The position numbers were made by a program, and so were the translations under genes. From Planctomycetaceae bacterium (GTDB taxonomy: Bacteria > Planctomycetota > Planctomycetia > Pirellulales > UBA1268), in NCBI GenBank assembly GCA_947459185.1, contig CANHCU010000031.1, positions 1 through 34,964 of the forward strand: a DNA stretch of 34,964 bases. The letters are read 5' to 3'. The notes below the pieces were generated by a model that was not told where the DNA came from, ran no database searches, and was given only the letters and a program-made list of their open reading frames with translations. Of the stretch, positions 8,995 to 18,337 are shown piece after piece. The stretch's first letter is position 1; the number at the start of each line of letters is the position of its first letter.

Positions 8995-10219
8995 GTCATC
9001 GAGCCAGCCGTCTGCGGCGGCCGGTCTGCCCGCGGCGACGGTGGTGCTCAAGCCCAAGCGGGCCCGCCCCTTCTTCGGACGGCATCCCTGGGTGCTCGAC
9101 TCGGCGGTGCTCCGCGTCGATGGCACGCCGGCGGACGGCGACGTCGTCGATCTTGCCACCCACGACGGCACGTTCGTGGCCCGCGGGCTCTGGAATGCGT
9201 CGAGCAAGCTGCGTGTGAGGCTCTATGCCTTCGACGCTGCCACCCGGCTCGACGACAGCCTCTGGAAGGGGCGGATCGCGTCGGCAGTGGCACTGCGGCA
9301 GTCGCTCGGCCTCGGCGACGTGGGCGGTGCCGCCCGCCTCGTCAACAGCGAGGGGGACGACCTCTCCGGCCTGATCGTTGACCGCTACGGCGAATGGCTT
9401 TCCGTGCAGGTGACGGCGCTGGCGATGTCGCACCGGCTCGACACGATTTGCGACGCCCTCGAATCGCTCGTGTCACCGAAGGGGATCCTCCTGCGTGGCG
9501 CCGAACGGGGGCTTGCGAAGCTCGAGGGCCTGCACCTCCCCGACCGTCTCGTCAGGGGCACAGCGCCATCAGGCCCGATCTTCGTGACGGAGCACGGCCT
9601 GAAGTTCGGCATCGACCTCACCGAGGGGCAGAAGACCGGCTTTTATCTCGACCAGCGGGACAACCGTCAGGCGGCTGCCAGGTTTGCTCGCGGCCGGCGG
9701 GTGCTCGACATGTTCTGCTATTCAGGCGGCTTCGCCACGGCCTGCGCCGTGAGCGGCGGGGCGCGGAGCGTGCTGGCCGTCGATTCAAGCGCGAAGGCAA
9801 CGGCCCTGGCCAAGGCCAACGCCGATCTCAATGGCGCCGCCAACGTCGCCGTTGAAACCGCCGACGCCTTCGAGAAACTCGCCGCTCTCAAAACGGCTGG
9901 CGATCGCTTCGGCATGGTGATCCTCGACCCGCCGAAGTTCGCCCGCAGCCGTGCCTCGCTCGACGATGCGATGCGGGCCTATCATCGCATCAACCGGCTG
10001 GCGGTCGATCTCCTCGAACCGGGCGGCATCCTCGTGACCAACAGCTGCTCAGGCGCGGTGTCGCGGGAGGATTTCCTCGTCATGCTCGCGGGCGTCGCCC
10101 AGCGATCGGGCCGCACGATCCAACTGCTCGAATGCCGCGGCGCCGCCCCGGACCATCCCGTGAGCGCGGGCTGCCTCGAGGGTGAGTATCTCAAGTGCGT
10201 GATCGCCCGCGTGGCGTGA
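8987..10219 (+). CDS. Class I SAM-dependent rRNA (cytosine-C5) methyltransferase, RlmI-like
   Basis: KPKRARPFFGRHPWVLDSAV (PUA-like start), TGFYLDQRDNRQAAARFARGRRVLDMFCYSGGFATACAVSG, MVILDPPKFARS, VTNSCSGAVSREDF; 8-nt overlap with upstream gene. Confidence 0.9.
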   Translation: MPESSSQPSAAAGLPAATVVLKPKRARPFFGRHPWVLDSAVLRVDGTPADGDVVDLATHDGTFVARGLWNASSKLRVRLYAFDAATRLDDSLWKGRIASAVALRQSLGLGDVGGAARLVNSEGDDLSGLIVDRYGEWLSVQVTALAMSHRLDTICDALESLVSPKGILLRGAERGLAKLEGLHLPDRLVRGTAPSGPIFVTEHGLKFGIDLTEGQKTGFYLDQRDNRQAAARFARGRRVLDMFCYSGGFATACAVSGGARSVLAVDSSAKATALAKANADLNGAANVAVETADAFEKLAALKTAGDRFGMVILDPPKFARSRASLDDAMRAYHRINRLAVDLLEPGGILVTNSCSGAVSREDFLVMLAGVAQRSGRTIQLLECRGAAPDHPVSAGCLEGEYLKCVIARVA

Positions 10220-10243
10220 AGCCGGCCCCCGTGGCCGGCTTCA
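10217..10243. terminator. Stem-loop TGAAGCCGGCC-CCCGT-GGCCGGCTTCA at the methyltransferase stop codon
   Basis: 11-bp perfect inverted repeat including the TGA stop; no T-run follows, so terminator function is inferred. Confidence 0.5.
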
Positions 10244-10328
10244 GTATTGGCTGTCGGCCCTTCCCCGTGGCGGCGAGTTTTTAACTTGCTTTGATTTTTG
10301 TTGCGGGTCGGCCCGTTACACTCCGTTC

Positions 10329-11045
10329 ATGCGTTCCCTCCTGCTCTCCTTGTGCCTTGTCTTCCTCGTCTATCCGACCGGCACCCGCGGTGCATCGGCC
10401 GATCAGCCTGCGTCGCGGGCGGAACGAAGCATCGAAGGGTTTCGGGTACGGGTCGACGAACGTCTCCTGCCTGGATGTGCCGACGACGAGGTGGGCCGCG
10501 CGGCGCTCGCGTTTCTCGCCTCGAAGCTCGCCGATATCCGAATCGTCGTGCCAGCCGACAAGCTTGAACGTCTGCGTCAGGTAACGATCGTCCTCGACGC
10601 CTCCTGCGGCGATCTCGCTAGCATGCAGTATCACCCCAGCGGAGACTGGCTCGAGTCACACGGCTATCCCCGCGATCTCGAAAAGTGCATCCATTTGCCG
10701 AGAGCCGCCGACGTGGCTACTCGCCGAAACGTGAACGAACAGCCGTGGGTGGTGCTCCACGAACTCGCTCACGCCTATCACGATCAGGTGCTCGGGTTCG
10801 ACGAGCCGCGCATCCTCTCCGCCTGGGAGGCCTTCAAGGCCGACGGCCGGGCACAGACCACGCTCCTCTTCGATGGCTCGCGCACGAAGCACTACGGCCT
10901 CACCGATCAGAAGGAGTTTTTCGCGGAGATGACCGAGGCCTACTTCGGTTCAAACGATTTCCAGCCGTTCAACCGCGCCGAGTTGAAGACGGACCATCCG
11001 GCCATCTACGCCCTCCTCACCGACATCTGGGGCCCGCTTCGCTGA
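10329..11045 (+). CDS. Secreted HExxH metallopeptidase-like protein
   Basis: N-terminal signal peptide MRSLLLSLCLVFLVYPTGTRGASA; VVLHELAHAYHDQVLGFDEP (HExxH) and downstream EFFAEMTEAYFGSNDFQPF (candidate third-ligand Glu). Confidence 0.75.
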   Translation: MRSLLLSLCLVFLVYPTGTRGASADQPASRAERSIEGFRVRVDERLLPGCADDEVGRAALAFLASKLADIRIVVPADKLERLRQVTIVLDASCGDLASMQYHPSGDWLESHGYPRDLEKCIHLPRAADVATRRNVNEQPWVVLHELAHAYHDQVLGFDEPRILSAWEAFKADGRAQTTLLFDGSRTKHYGLTDQKEFFAEMTEAYFGSNDFQPFNRAELKTDHPAIYALLTDIWGPLR

Positions 11046-11109
11046 GACAAGGAGCGTTGAGCGGGATAAAGAGACGCACTCTTTCCATGCTTAGCCTGGA
11101 GTTCAGCGA

Positions 11110-11238
11110 GGGGTTGCCCGTGCCCCAGGAGCCGGCGTTGCTGACCAGCGCAGGCAGGATGCCGAAGCGCAGTCAGCATCGAGAGAGCGGAGGCAGGATG
11201 CCGTAGCGAACGTCCGGCGACGGGGCACGGGCAACCCC
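11110..11238. repeat. Terminal-inverted-repeat element, copy A (129 bp)
   Basis: Perfect 17-bp arms GGGGTTGCCCGTGCCCC (11110-11126) / GGGGCACGGGCAACCCC (11222-11238); inverted homologous copy at 30250-30341. Confidence 0.8.
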
Positions 11239-11243
11239 GGCCG

Positions 11244-11412
11244 CCGGCCCTGTGCCGTAGCCTACAGCTTCCGCAGCCGCGTGAACTCGGGATTTTCGCG
11301 GAAAACACGGACATCGTGTCCGTTTTTCCTTGGCGGGCCTCCGCCCGCTGGTGCTGATCCGGGCCTCCGGCCCTGTGCCGTGACTTACAGCTTCCGCAGC
11401 CGCGTGAACTCG
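11244..11412. repeat. 46-bp direct duplication of the 3' end of the 91-aa gene (11244-11289 and 11367-11412)
   Basis: CCGGCCCTGTGCCGT...TACAGCTTCCGCAGCCGCGTGAACTCG appears twice with about 3 mismatches. Confidence 0.8.
11307..11327. terminator. Rho-independent-type terminator between convergent genes
   Basis: ACGGACA-TCG-TGTCCGT hairpin followed by TTTT, preceded by AAAAC (possibly bidirectional). Confidence 0.65.
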
Positions 11413-11660
11413 TCCATTGTCACAGTGGTGAGTTCGCCGTCGTCGCGGGAGAGGATCAGCACGTCGCTGTAGACCTTGTCGTCGGGATTGCGGCGAAAGT
11501 GCAGGCCGTGCCGCCGCCGCTCCCGACGGAGCACCTGCCCCACCGTGGTCGTGCTCCACTTGGCGCTCGACCCCACGGTGACGCCGTGAATCACCTCCAC
11601 CCGGTCTCCCGGCTGGAGCTGCTCGTAAAGGCTGCGCGACTGGTATTCCTCTGGCGTCAT
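11385..11660 (-). CDS. Small conserved hypothetical protein (91 aa)
   Basis: Intact ORF immediately downstream of ilvC on the same strand: MTPEEYQSRSLYEQLQPGDRVEVIHGVTVG... Confidence 0.65.
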   Translation of the reverse strand: MTPEEYQSRSLYEQLQPGDRVEVIHGVTVGSSAKWSTTTVGQVLRRERRRHGLHFRRNPDDKVYSDVLILSRDDGELTTVTMDEFTRLRKL

Positions 11661-11664
11661 GCGA

Positions 11665-12669
<1,005 letters not shown>

Positions 12670-12744
12670 AGTTCACTCCAGTTTGAGATGATGAAACAAA
12701 GTCGAATGTCTGGCACCGCCGGGACGGCAGAAGTTTCCTCGCGG

Positions 12745-12803
12745 TGGAGATTTCTCCTTCCACGACCTACGGCGATGCATTCCTCAGAAGGTCGAAATCT
12801 CCA
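12745..12803 (-). promoter_or_regulatory. Structured ilvC leader candidate
   Basis: On the minus strand TGGAGATTTCGACCT...AGGTC-gtggaagga-GAAATCTCCA: nested long-range stem between ilvN and ilvC. Confidence 0.5.
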
Positions 12804-12859
12804 ATGCTCGTCAAGCTTCCGCCGATCCCGGCTCCCGCTTGAGTTGTTACTTTTGCCTT

Positions 12860-13417
12860 TCAGGCCAGGGAATCGCGTTCGGGGCTCGCGTCGGCCGGGC
12901 GGGCGCCGTCGGCGGCCTCGGTAAGTTCGCGGGTCGGGGGGCTCCCCCGCACCATCGCAATCCGGCCGGTGCGGACGAGCTCCAGGATGCCCAGCGGCCG
13001 CATCAGTTCGATGAAGCCCTCGACTTTCTTTTCGGTGCCCGAGATCTCAACGATCACGCTGTCGGCCGCCACGTCCACGATCCGGCCGCGGAAGATCTCG
13101 GCAAGTTCCTTCACCTGCGATCTGGCCGGGCCGACCGGAGCGGCCACTTTCAAGAGCATCAGATCCCGCTCGACATAATTGCGGGAGCTGATGTCGTCCA
13201 CACGGACCACCGTCACGATCTTTTCCAACTGCCGGCGGACCTGATCAAGCACGCGGTCGTCGCCCCGGAGCACGAACGTCATCCGCGAAAATCCCGGGTC
13301 TTCGGTCTCGCCGACCGCCAGGCTGTCAATGTTGTAGCCACGGGAGGCCAGCATGCCCGACACATGCGCCAGCACCCCTGGAACGTTCTGGACCGTGGCC
13401 GAGAGGACATGTCGCAT
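12860..13417 (-). CDS. ilvN: Acetolactate synthase small (regulatory) subunit
   Basis: MRHVLSATVQNVPGVLAHVSGMLASRGYNIDSLAVGETEDPGFSRMTFV...RDLMLLKV (ACT domain). The 611-aa ORF extension is antisense to rpsB and discarded. Confidence 0.93.
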   Translation of the reverse strand: MRHVLSATVQNVPGVLAHVSGMLASRGYNIDSLAVGETEDPGFSRMTFVLRGDDRVLDQVRRQLEKIVTVVRVDDISSRNYVERDLMLLKVAAPVGPARSQVKELAEIFRGRIVDVAADSVIVEISGTEKKVEGFIELMRPLGILELVRTGRIAMVRGSPPTRELTEAADGARPADASPERDSLA

Positions 13418-13604
13418 CGGTGCGTTCGGCAGGATTTGCCGGGCTCTGGAGGGGGTGGAACAGGGCGAAGTGGGCCGGAAACGCGGAAAATCCCGCGGTC
13501 GCGAGTCTAGTGTGCACGGATGGGCGGATTCAAGCCATGGCTGCGGACCGGGGCCGGCAGGCCGCCCCGGGTTTGCGGCAATGCCCGGGGAAGCGGCGTG
13601 TGCG

Positions 13605-13634
13605 TTGACACGGGGCCGAAAAAGCCGATAGTTT
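13605..13634 (+). promoter_or_regulatory. Sigma70-like promoter for rpsB
   Basis: TTGACA - 18 nt - TAGTTT, about 70 nt upstream of the rpsB start. Confidence 0.5.
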
Positions 13635-13702
13635 GCGGTGCTCGGGCGGGTCGGCTTCGGCCCCGCCAAGTACGAGTGATCCCATTCCTCCAGTGAGAGT
13701 AC

Positions 13703-14527
13703 GTGAGCGTGTCGAACGTTTTGGCCCAAGAATTGATTGAAGCGGGTGTTCACTTCGGCCACCGTGCCAGCCGCTGGAATCCCAAGATGCGGCCCTACAT
13801 CCACGGCCGCCGCAACCTCATCCACATCATCGACGTCCGTGAGACGATCCGCGGCCTGCTGCGGGCGCGGAAGTATCTTAAGCAAGTAGCCTCGTCCGGC
13901 GTGCTCGTGCTCTTCGTGGGCACCAAGCGGCAGGGCGCCGAGGCCGTGGCCCGCGAGGCCGCCCGCTGCGGCATGCCTTATGTGAGTGATCGTTGGCTCG
14001 GCGGTACGCTCACCAACTTTCGTACCATCCGGAATCGGCTGACACGCCTCGAGGAACTTGATGCGCTGATCCCCTCGGAGGCATTCGGCGGTTACTCCAA
14101 GAAGATGCAGTCGTCGCTCCGCCGCGAGCATCGCAAGATGCTCCGCAATCTCGGTGGCATCCGCACGCTGTCCCGGCTCCCGGAGTGTCTGGTGGTGTTC
14201 GATCCCAAGAAGGAGAAGAATGCCGTCAACGAGGCTCGGAAGATGGGCATCACAACCGTGGCGCTGATCGACACCGACTGTGATCCCGATGTCATCGACC
14301 TGCCGATCCCGGGCAACGACGACTCGATCCGCTCGATCGAACTGGTCGCCGCCCGGCTGGCCGACGCGATCCTCGAGGGCAAGGCACAGACCGCGACGGA
14401 GTCGCAGGCCAAGGCCGAGGGCGCCGAGGCAGGTGGTCAGGCTGGAGAGGACGGAAAGTCCTCCAAGCCCGCCCCCAAAGCCAGGGCAAACGTGAAGCGG
14501 GCCGTGCCAAAGCCCCCCAAGACGTGA
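13703..14527 (+). CDS. rpsB: 30S ribosomal protein S2
   Basis: [34 protein letters not shown]...FVGTKRQ...[16 protein letters not shown] start; Ala/Lys-rich C-terminal tail. Confidence 0.97.
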   Translation: MSVSNVLAQELIEAGVHFGHRASRWNPKMRPYIHGRRNLIHIIDVRETIRGLLRARKYLKQVASSGVLVLFVGTKRQGAEAVAREAARCGMPYVSDRWLGGTLTNFRTIRNRLTRLEELDALIPSEAFGGYSKKMQSSLRREHRKMLRNLGGIRTLSRLPECLVVFDPKKEKNAVNEARKMGITTVALIDTDCDPDVIDLPIPGNDDSIRSIELVAARLADAILEGKAQTATESQAKAEGAEAGGQAGEDGKSSKPAPKARANVKRAVPKPPKT

Positions 14528-14709
14528 TCTGATTTCTGAGCGGCCAAGCAGGTCGTTCCAGCGGGTGGTTCCAGCGGGCGTTGATGGTGTTATTTGCCCG
14601 TTTGATCTTCCACTGTGCCGGTCCTGCAGGGTTGCCGGCTGGAATTGATGTCCAGCACCCACCCAAACCATCAGCGTTATCAACCGCCGATTCACGAAGG
14701 AGATAGACC

Positions 14710-15552
14710 ATGGCTGAGATCACCGCAGCGGCTGTGATGGCCCTCCGCGACAAGACGGGCCTGCCGATGATGGAGTGCAAGAAGGCCCTGCAGTCATGCG
14801 GCGGCAACACCGAAGAGGCTGTGGAGTGGCTTCGGAAGCAGGGTGTGAAGACGCAGGCCCTGCGGGCCGATCGCGAGACCTCCACCGGCCGGCTCGCCGT
14901 CTACACCGACCTGACCAAGGGGGTCGGGGCGATGATTGAGATGAAGTGCGAAAGCGCTCCCGTGGCTGGCAGCCCCGATTTCAAGGACTTTGTCAACGAC
15001 ATCGCCAAGACCCTGGCGCTCGGACCGGGCGCTGCAACGTCGGCCGACCTGCTCGCGCAAAAGAGCTTGGCTCATCCCGACCGCACGCTGGGCGAACTGA
15101 AGGACGACCTCTTCAACCGCATGAGGGAAGTGTTCGAACTGTCGCGGATCTGCCGCATCGACGCCCCCTGCGGCGGCTACGCCCACCACGACGGCTCGAA
15201 GGCGGCGCTCGTGGAGGTGACTGGCAACACCACCGGCGCGACCGCGGCCGAGGTGGCCAAGGACGTGGCCATGCACGCCGTTGCGATGGCGCCGCAGGCG
15301 CTCTCCAAGGAGGATCTCGATCCCGAGATCGTCGCCAAGGAGCGTGAGATTCTCAGCGACGCGGCCCGCAAGGAGGGGAAGCCCGAGAACATCATCGCCA
15401 AGATGATCGAAGGCCGGCTCCGCAACTTCTTCAGTCAGTGCGTGCTCCTCGAGCAGCCCTTTGTGAAGGACGACAAGCAGACCGTTGGCCAGCTCGCCAG
15501 CTCGGCCGGGCTGCAGGTCAAGCGTCTGGAAAACTGGCGTATCGGCGGCTGA
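14710..15552 (+). CDS. tsf: Elongation factor Ts
   Basis: [48 protein letters not shown]. Confidence 0.97.
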   Translation: MAEITAAAVMALRDKTGLPMMECKKALQSCGGNTEEAVEWLRKQGVKTQALRADRETSTGRLAVYTDLTKGVGAMIEMKCESAPVAGSPDFKDFVNDIAKTLALGPGAATSADLLAQKSLAHPDRTLGELKDDLFNRMREVFELSRICRIDAPCGGYAHHDGSKAALVEVTGNTTGATAAEVAKDVAMHAVAMAPQALSKEDLDPEIVAKEREILSDAARKEGKPENIIAKMIEGRLRNFFSQCVLLEQPFVKDDKQTVGQLASSAGLQVKRLENWRIGG

Positions 15553-15590
15553 AACCAGCACCCACACCCCGGTCCGATCGCCTCACCATC

Positions 15591-16322
15591 ATGGACGCCG
15601 GTCTCTACCGTCGCGTGCTCCTCAAACTCTCGGGCGAGAGCTTCGCCCGTCAGGGTGAGCGCGGCATCTCGATGGAGGAGGTCCTCCACATCGCCCGGCA
15701 GACCGTCCAGGCGGCGGCCCGCGGCACGCAACTGGCCGTCGTCATCGGCGGCGGCAACATCCTGCGTGGGGCATCCTTCACCGCCGGCAATGCCGGCATC
15801 CAGGAGGCCACGGGGCACTCCATGGGCATGCTCGCCACGGTGATCAACGGGCTGGCCCTCCAGGATGCTATCGAGAGCCTCGGTGTGCAGACCCGTCTGA
15901 TGACCGCCATCCGCATGGAGGGCGTGGCCGAGCCCTACATCCGCCGCCGTGCCAAACGGCACCTGGAAAAGGGCAGGATCGTGATTCTGGCGGCCGGCAC
16001 CGGCAGCCCGTTCGTGACGACCGACACGGCGGCCGCCCAGCGGGCGCTCGAACTGGAGGCCGACATTCTCATGAAGGCCACCCGCGTGGACGGTGTCTAC
16101 TCCGACGATCCGGAGAAGAATCCGCATGCCATGCTCTATCGCGATCTCACCTACCAGCAGGTGCTGGAGCAGAATCTCCGCGTGATGGATGCCACCGCGA
16201 TCTCGCAGTGCATGGAGCACGCCATGCCGATCCTTGTCTTCAACTCACGGCGGGAAGGCAACATCGAGCGGGCCGTCTCGGGCGAACGAGTCGGCACGCT
16301 CGTGGGGGCCAGACGCGCATGA
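15591..16322 (+). CDS. pyrH: UMP kinase
   Basis: [14 protein letters not shown]...[11 protein letters not shown]...[44 protein letters not shown]. Confidence 0.96.
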   Translation: MDAGLYRRVLLKLSGESFARQGERGISMEEVLHIARQTVQAAARGTQLAVVIGGGNILRGASFTAGNAGIQEATGHSMGMLATVINGLALQDAIESLGVQTRLMTAIRMEGVAEPYIRRRAKRHLEKGRIVILAAGTGSPFVTTDTAAAQRALELEADILMKATRVDGVYSDDPEKNPHAMLYRDLTYQQVLEQNLRVMDATAISQCMEHAMPILVFNSRREGNIERAVSGERVGTLVGARRA

Positions 16323-18307
16323 GTCGGCCAACGTCTGCGCAGCAACTTGACGAGCACGCGCACCCGCAGCACCACTACGCCTGGTGGCTGATCATGTGCC
16401 TGTGTGGCGTCGACTATTTCAGCACGCTCGGCTACCAGCCGTCGATCGCATTCGAGGGGGCAGGCACCCTCGCCCCCGTCGCCACGCTGATCCTCGTGCT
16501 GGTCACGCTCTTCGGCGCGCTGCCTGTCTACCGGCATGTGGCTGGTGAAACCCCGGATGGCGTCGGCTCCATCGGCATGATCGAACGACTGTTTCACGGA
16601 TGGTGGAACAAGGTCGTGGTGCTCGTGCTCGTCGGCTTCGCAGCCACTGACTTCGTGATCACGAAAACGCTTTCCGCGGCCGACGCCGCGGCCCACCTGA
16701 TCAGCAACGCGTTCTATGCCGCGGAGGCACCTGCCTTCATGCAGGGGCAGATGTTCGTCACCATTGTCCTGCTCGTGCTGTTGGGCGGGATGTTTCTCAA
16801 GGGGTTCAGCGAGGTCATCGGGCTGGCGCTGGTGCTCGTCGTCGCCTACCTCGGCCTGACGGCCATCGTGGTCGGGGCGGGACTGTTTCATCTGGTCACC
16901 CATCCCGCCCTGCTCCAGCACTGGCTGGGGGAGATTACCAGCGGAAACTACCACCTGGCCCACGCGCCCATCAGCGGCAGCGGCCCGTGGGTCGCTTTGG
17001 GCATCGCCTGCATCGTGTTTCCGAAACTGGCGCTGGGCATGAGCGGCTTCGAGACCGGCGTACTGCAGATCCATCTCATGAAGGGCACGCCGGACGATCC
17101 GACGAATGCCGCGGCCCGGATCGCCAACACGCGGAAACTGCTCTTCACGGCCGCCATGATCATGTCTGTGTTTCTGGTTGGATCGTCGCTGGTCACCGGC
17201 ACCGACACCCTCATCCCGGCCGATGAACTCAGGCTCGAGCCGGTCAAGGGCAAGGCCATCGACCGGGCGCTGGCCTACATCGCCCATGGTGAGAGTCCGC
17301 ACGCAATCTGTCCGCTCTTCGGCCGCGTCTTCGGCTCGGCGTATGACATCAGCACGATTCTCATCCTCTGGTTTGCCGGCGCTTCGGCGATGGCGGGCCT
17401 GCTCAACATGGTGCCGAGGTATCTGCCGCGGTATGGCATGGCACCGGAGTGGGCGGCCGCCTATCGCCCCCTCGTCATGGCCTTCACGGTTATCAACCTG
17501 GTCGTCACCTGGGCCTTCCGGGCCAACGTCTCCGCGCAGGGCGGCGCCTATGCAACCGGCGTACTCGTGCTCATGACCAGCGCCGCCATCGCGACGCTCG
17601 TCGACATCGGCCACAAGCCGCTACCGGCGGATGGATCGGGTGTGTTCGGTCGCCGCGCGGCGCAGTGCTACTTTTTTCTTGTCTGCCTGGTGTTCATCTA
17701 TACCACGATCGCCAACATGATCGAACGGCCCGACGGCATCATCATCGCGTCGATCTTCATCGGCTGCGTGCTTGCCCTCTCGCTGGTGTCGCGGTTCTGG
17801 CGGTCCGAGGAACTCCGGCTCAAGGAGTTTCGCTTTGCCGACGACGCCGCCCGGATGCTCTGGACCGACATCTGTCTGGACGGCACGTTCCAGGTACTCG
17901 TGCCGCACCGCCCCGGCCAGCGGTCGCTGGCAGAGAAGGAAGCGGAGATCCGCCGCAAGCACCGCATCCCGCTGGGCGTGCCGATCGTGTTCCTCGAGGT
18001 GCACTACGGCGACACGAGCGAATTCGAGAACGCGCCGATCATCGGTGTGCGGCAGGAGGGGGATTTCTTCGTGATCACGGCGCACGACTGCGTGTCGGTG
18101 TCCCACACGATTGCGCAGCTGGCGATGGAGATGACCAAGAACGGTTCCCCGCTCGACATCGTGTTTGGTTGGAGCAAGGGCAACCGCCTCAATCTCGCGC
18201 TCGACTTCCTGCTCTTTGGCCGCGGCGACGTGCCCAATCGCGTGGTCGATCTGCTCGACGACGCCATCGCCGACCCCGACAAGCGACCGACGGTCATTGT
18301 CGGGTAG
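16319..18307 (+). CDS. APC superfamily permease
   Basis: About 12 hydrophobic segments; [28 protein letters not shown]; 4-nt ATGA overlap with the pyrH stop; soluble C-terminal domain. Confidence 0.8.
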   Translation: MSRPTSAQQLDEHAHPQHHYAWWLIMCLCGVDYFSTLGYQPSIAFEGAGTLAPVATLILVLVTLFGALPVYRHVAGETPDGVGSIGMIERLFHGWWNKVVVLVLVGFAATDFVITKTLSAADAAAHLISNAFYAAEAPAFMQGQMFVTIVLLVLLGGMFLKGFSEVIGLALVLVVAYLGLTAIVVGAGLFHLVTHPALLQHWLGEITSGNYHLAHAPISGSGPWVALGIACIVFPKLALGMSGFETGVLQIHLMKGTPDDPTNAAARIANTRKLLFTAAMIMSVFLVGSSLVTGTDTLIPADELRLEPVKGKAIDRALAYIAHGESPHAICPLFGRVFGSAYDISTILILWFAGASAMAGLLNMVPRYLPRYGMAPEWAAAYRPLVMAFTVINLVVTWAFRANVSAQGGAYATGVLVLMTSAAIATLVDIGHKPLPADGSGVFGRRAAQCYFFLVCLVFIYTTIANMIERPDGIIIASIFIGCVLALSLVSRFWRSEELRLKEFRFADDAARMLWTDICLDGTFQVLVPHRPGQRSLAEKEAEIRRKHRIPLGVPIVFLEVHYGDTSEFENAPIIGVRQEGDFFVITAHDCVSVSHTIAQLAMEMTKNGSPLDIVFGWSKGNRLNLALDFLLFGRGDVPNRVVDLLDDAIADPDKRPTVIVG

Positions 18308-18337
18308 CGGTTCGTGGATGCAGTCGTCCGGCGTCGG

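Noticed and set aside
14545-14580. GGTTCCAGCGGG-type short repeat in the rpsB-tsf gap
   Set aside because: Two short imperfect copies, too little to support a function.
12860-14695. 611-aa minus-strand ORF
   Set aside because: Only the last ~185 codons are IlvN; the N-terminal part is antisense to rpsB and has no recognisable domain. Start reset to 13417.
16151-17614. 487-aa minus-strand ORF
   Set aside because: Antisense to pyrH and the APC permease; charged low-complexity shadow ORF.
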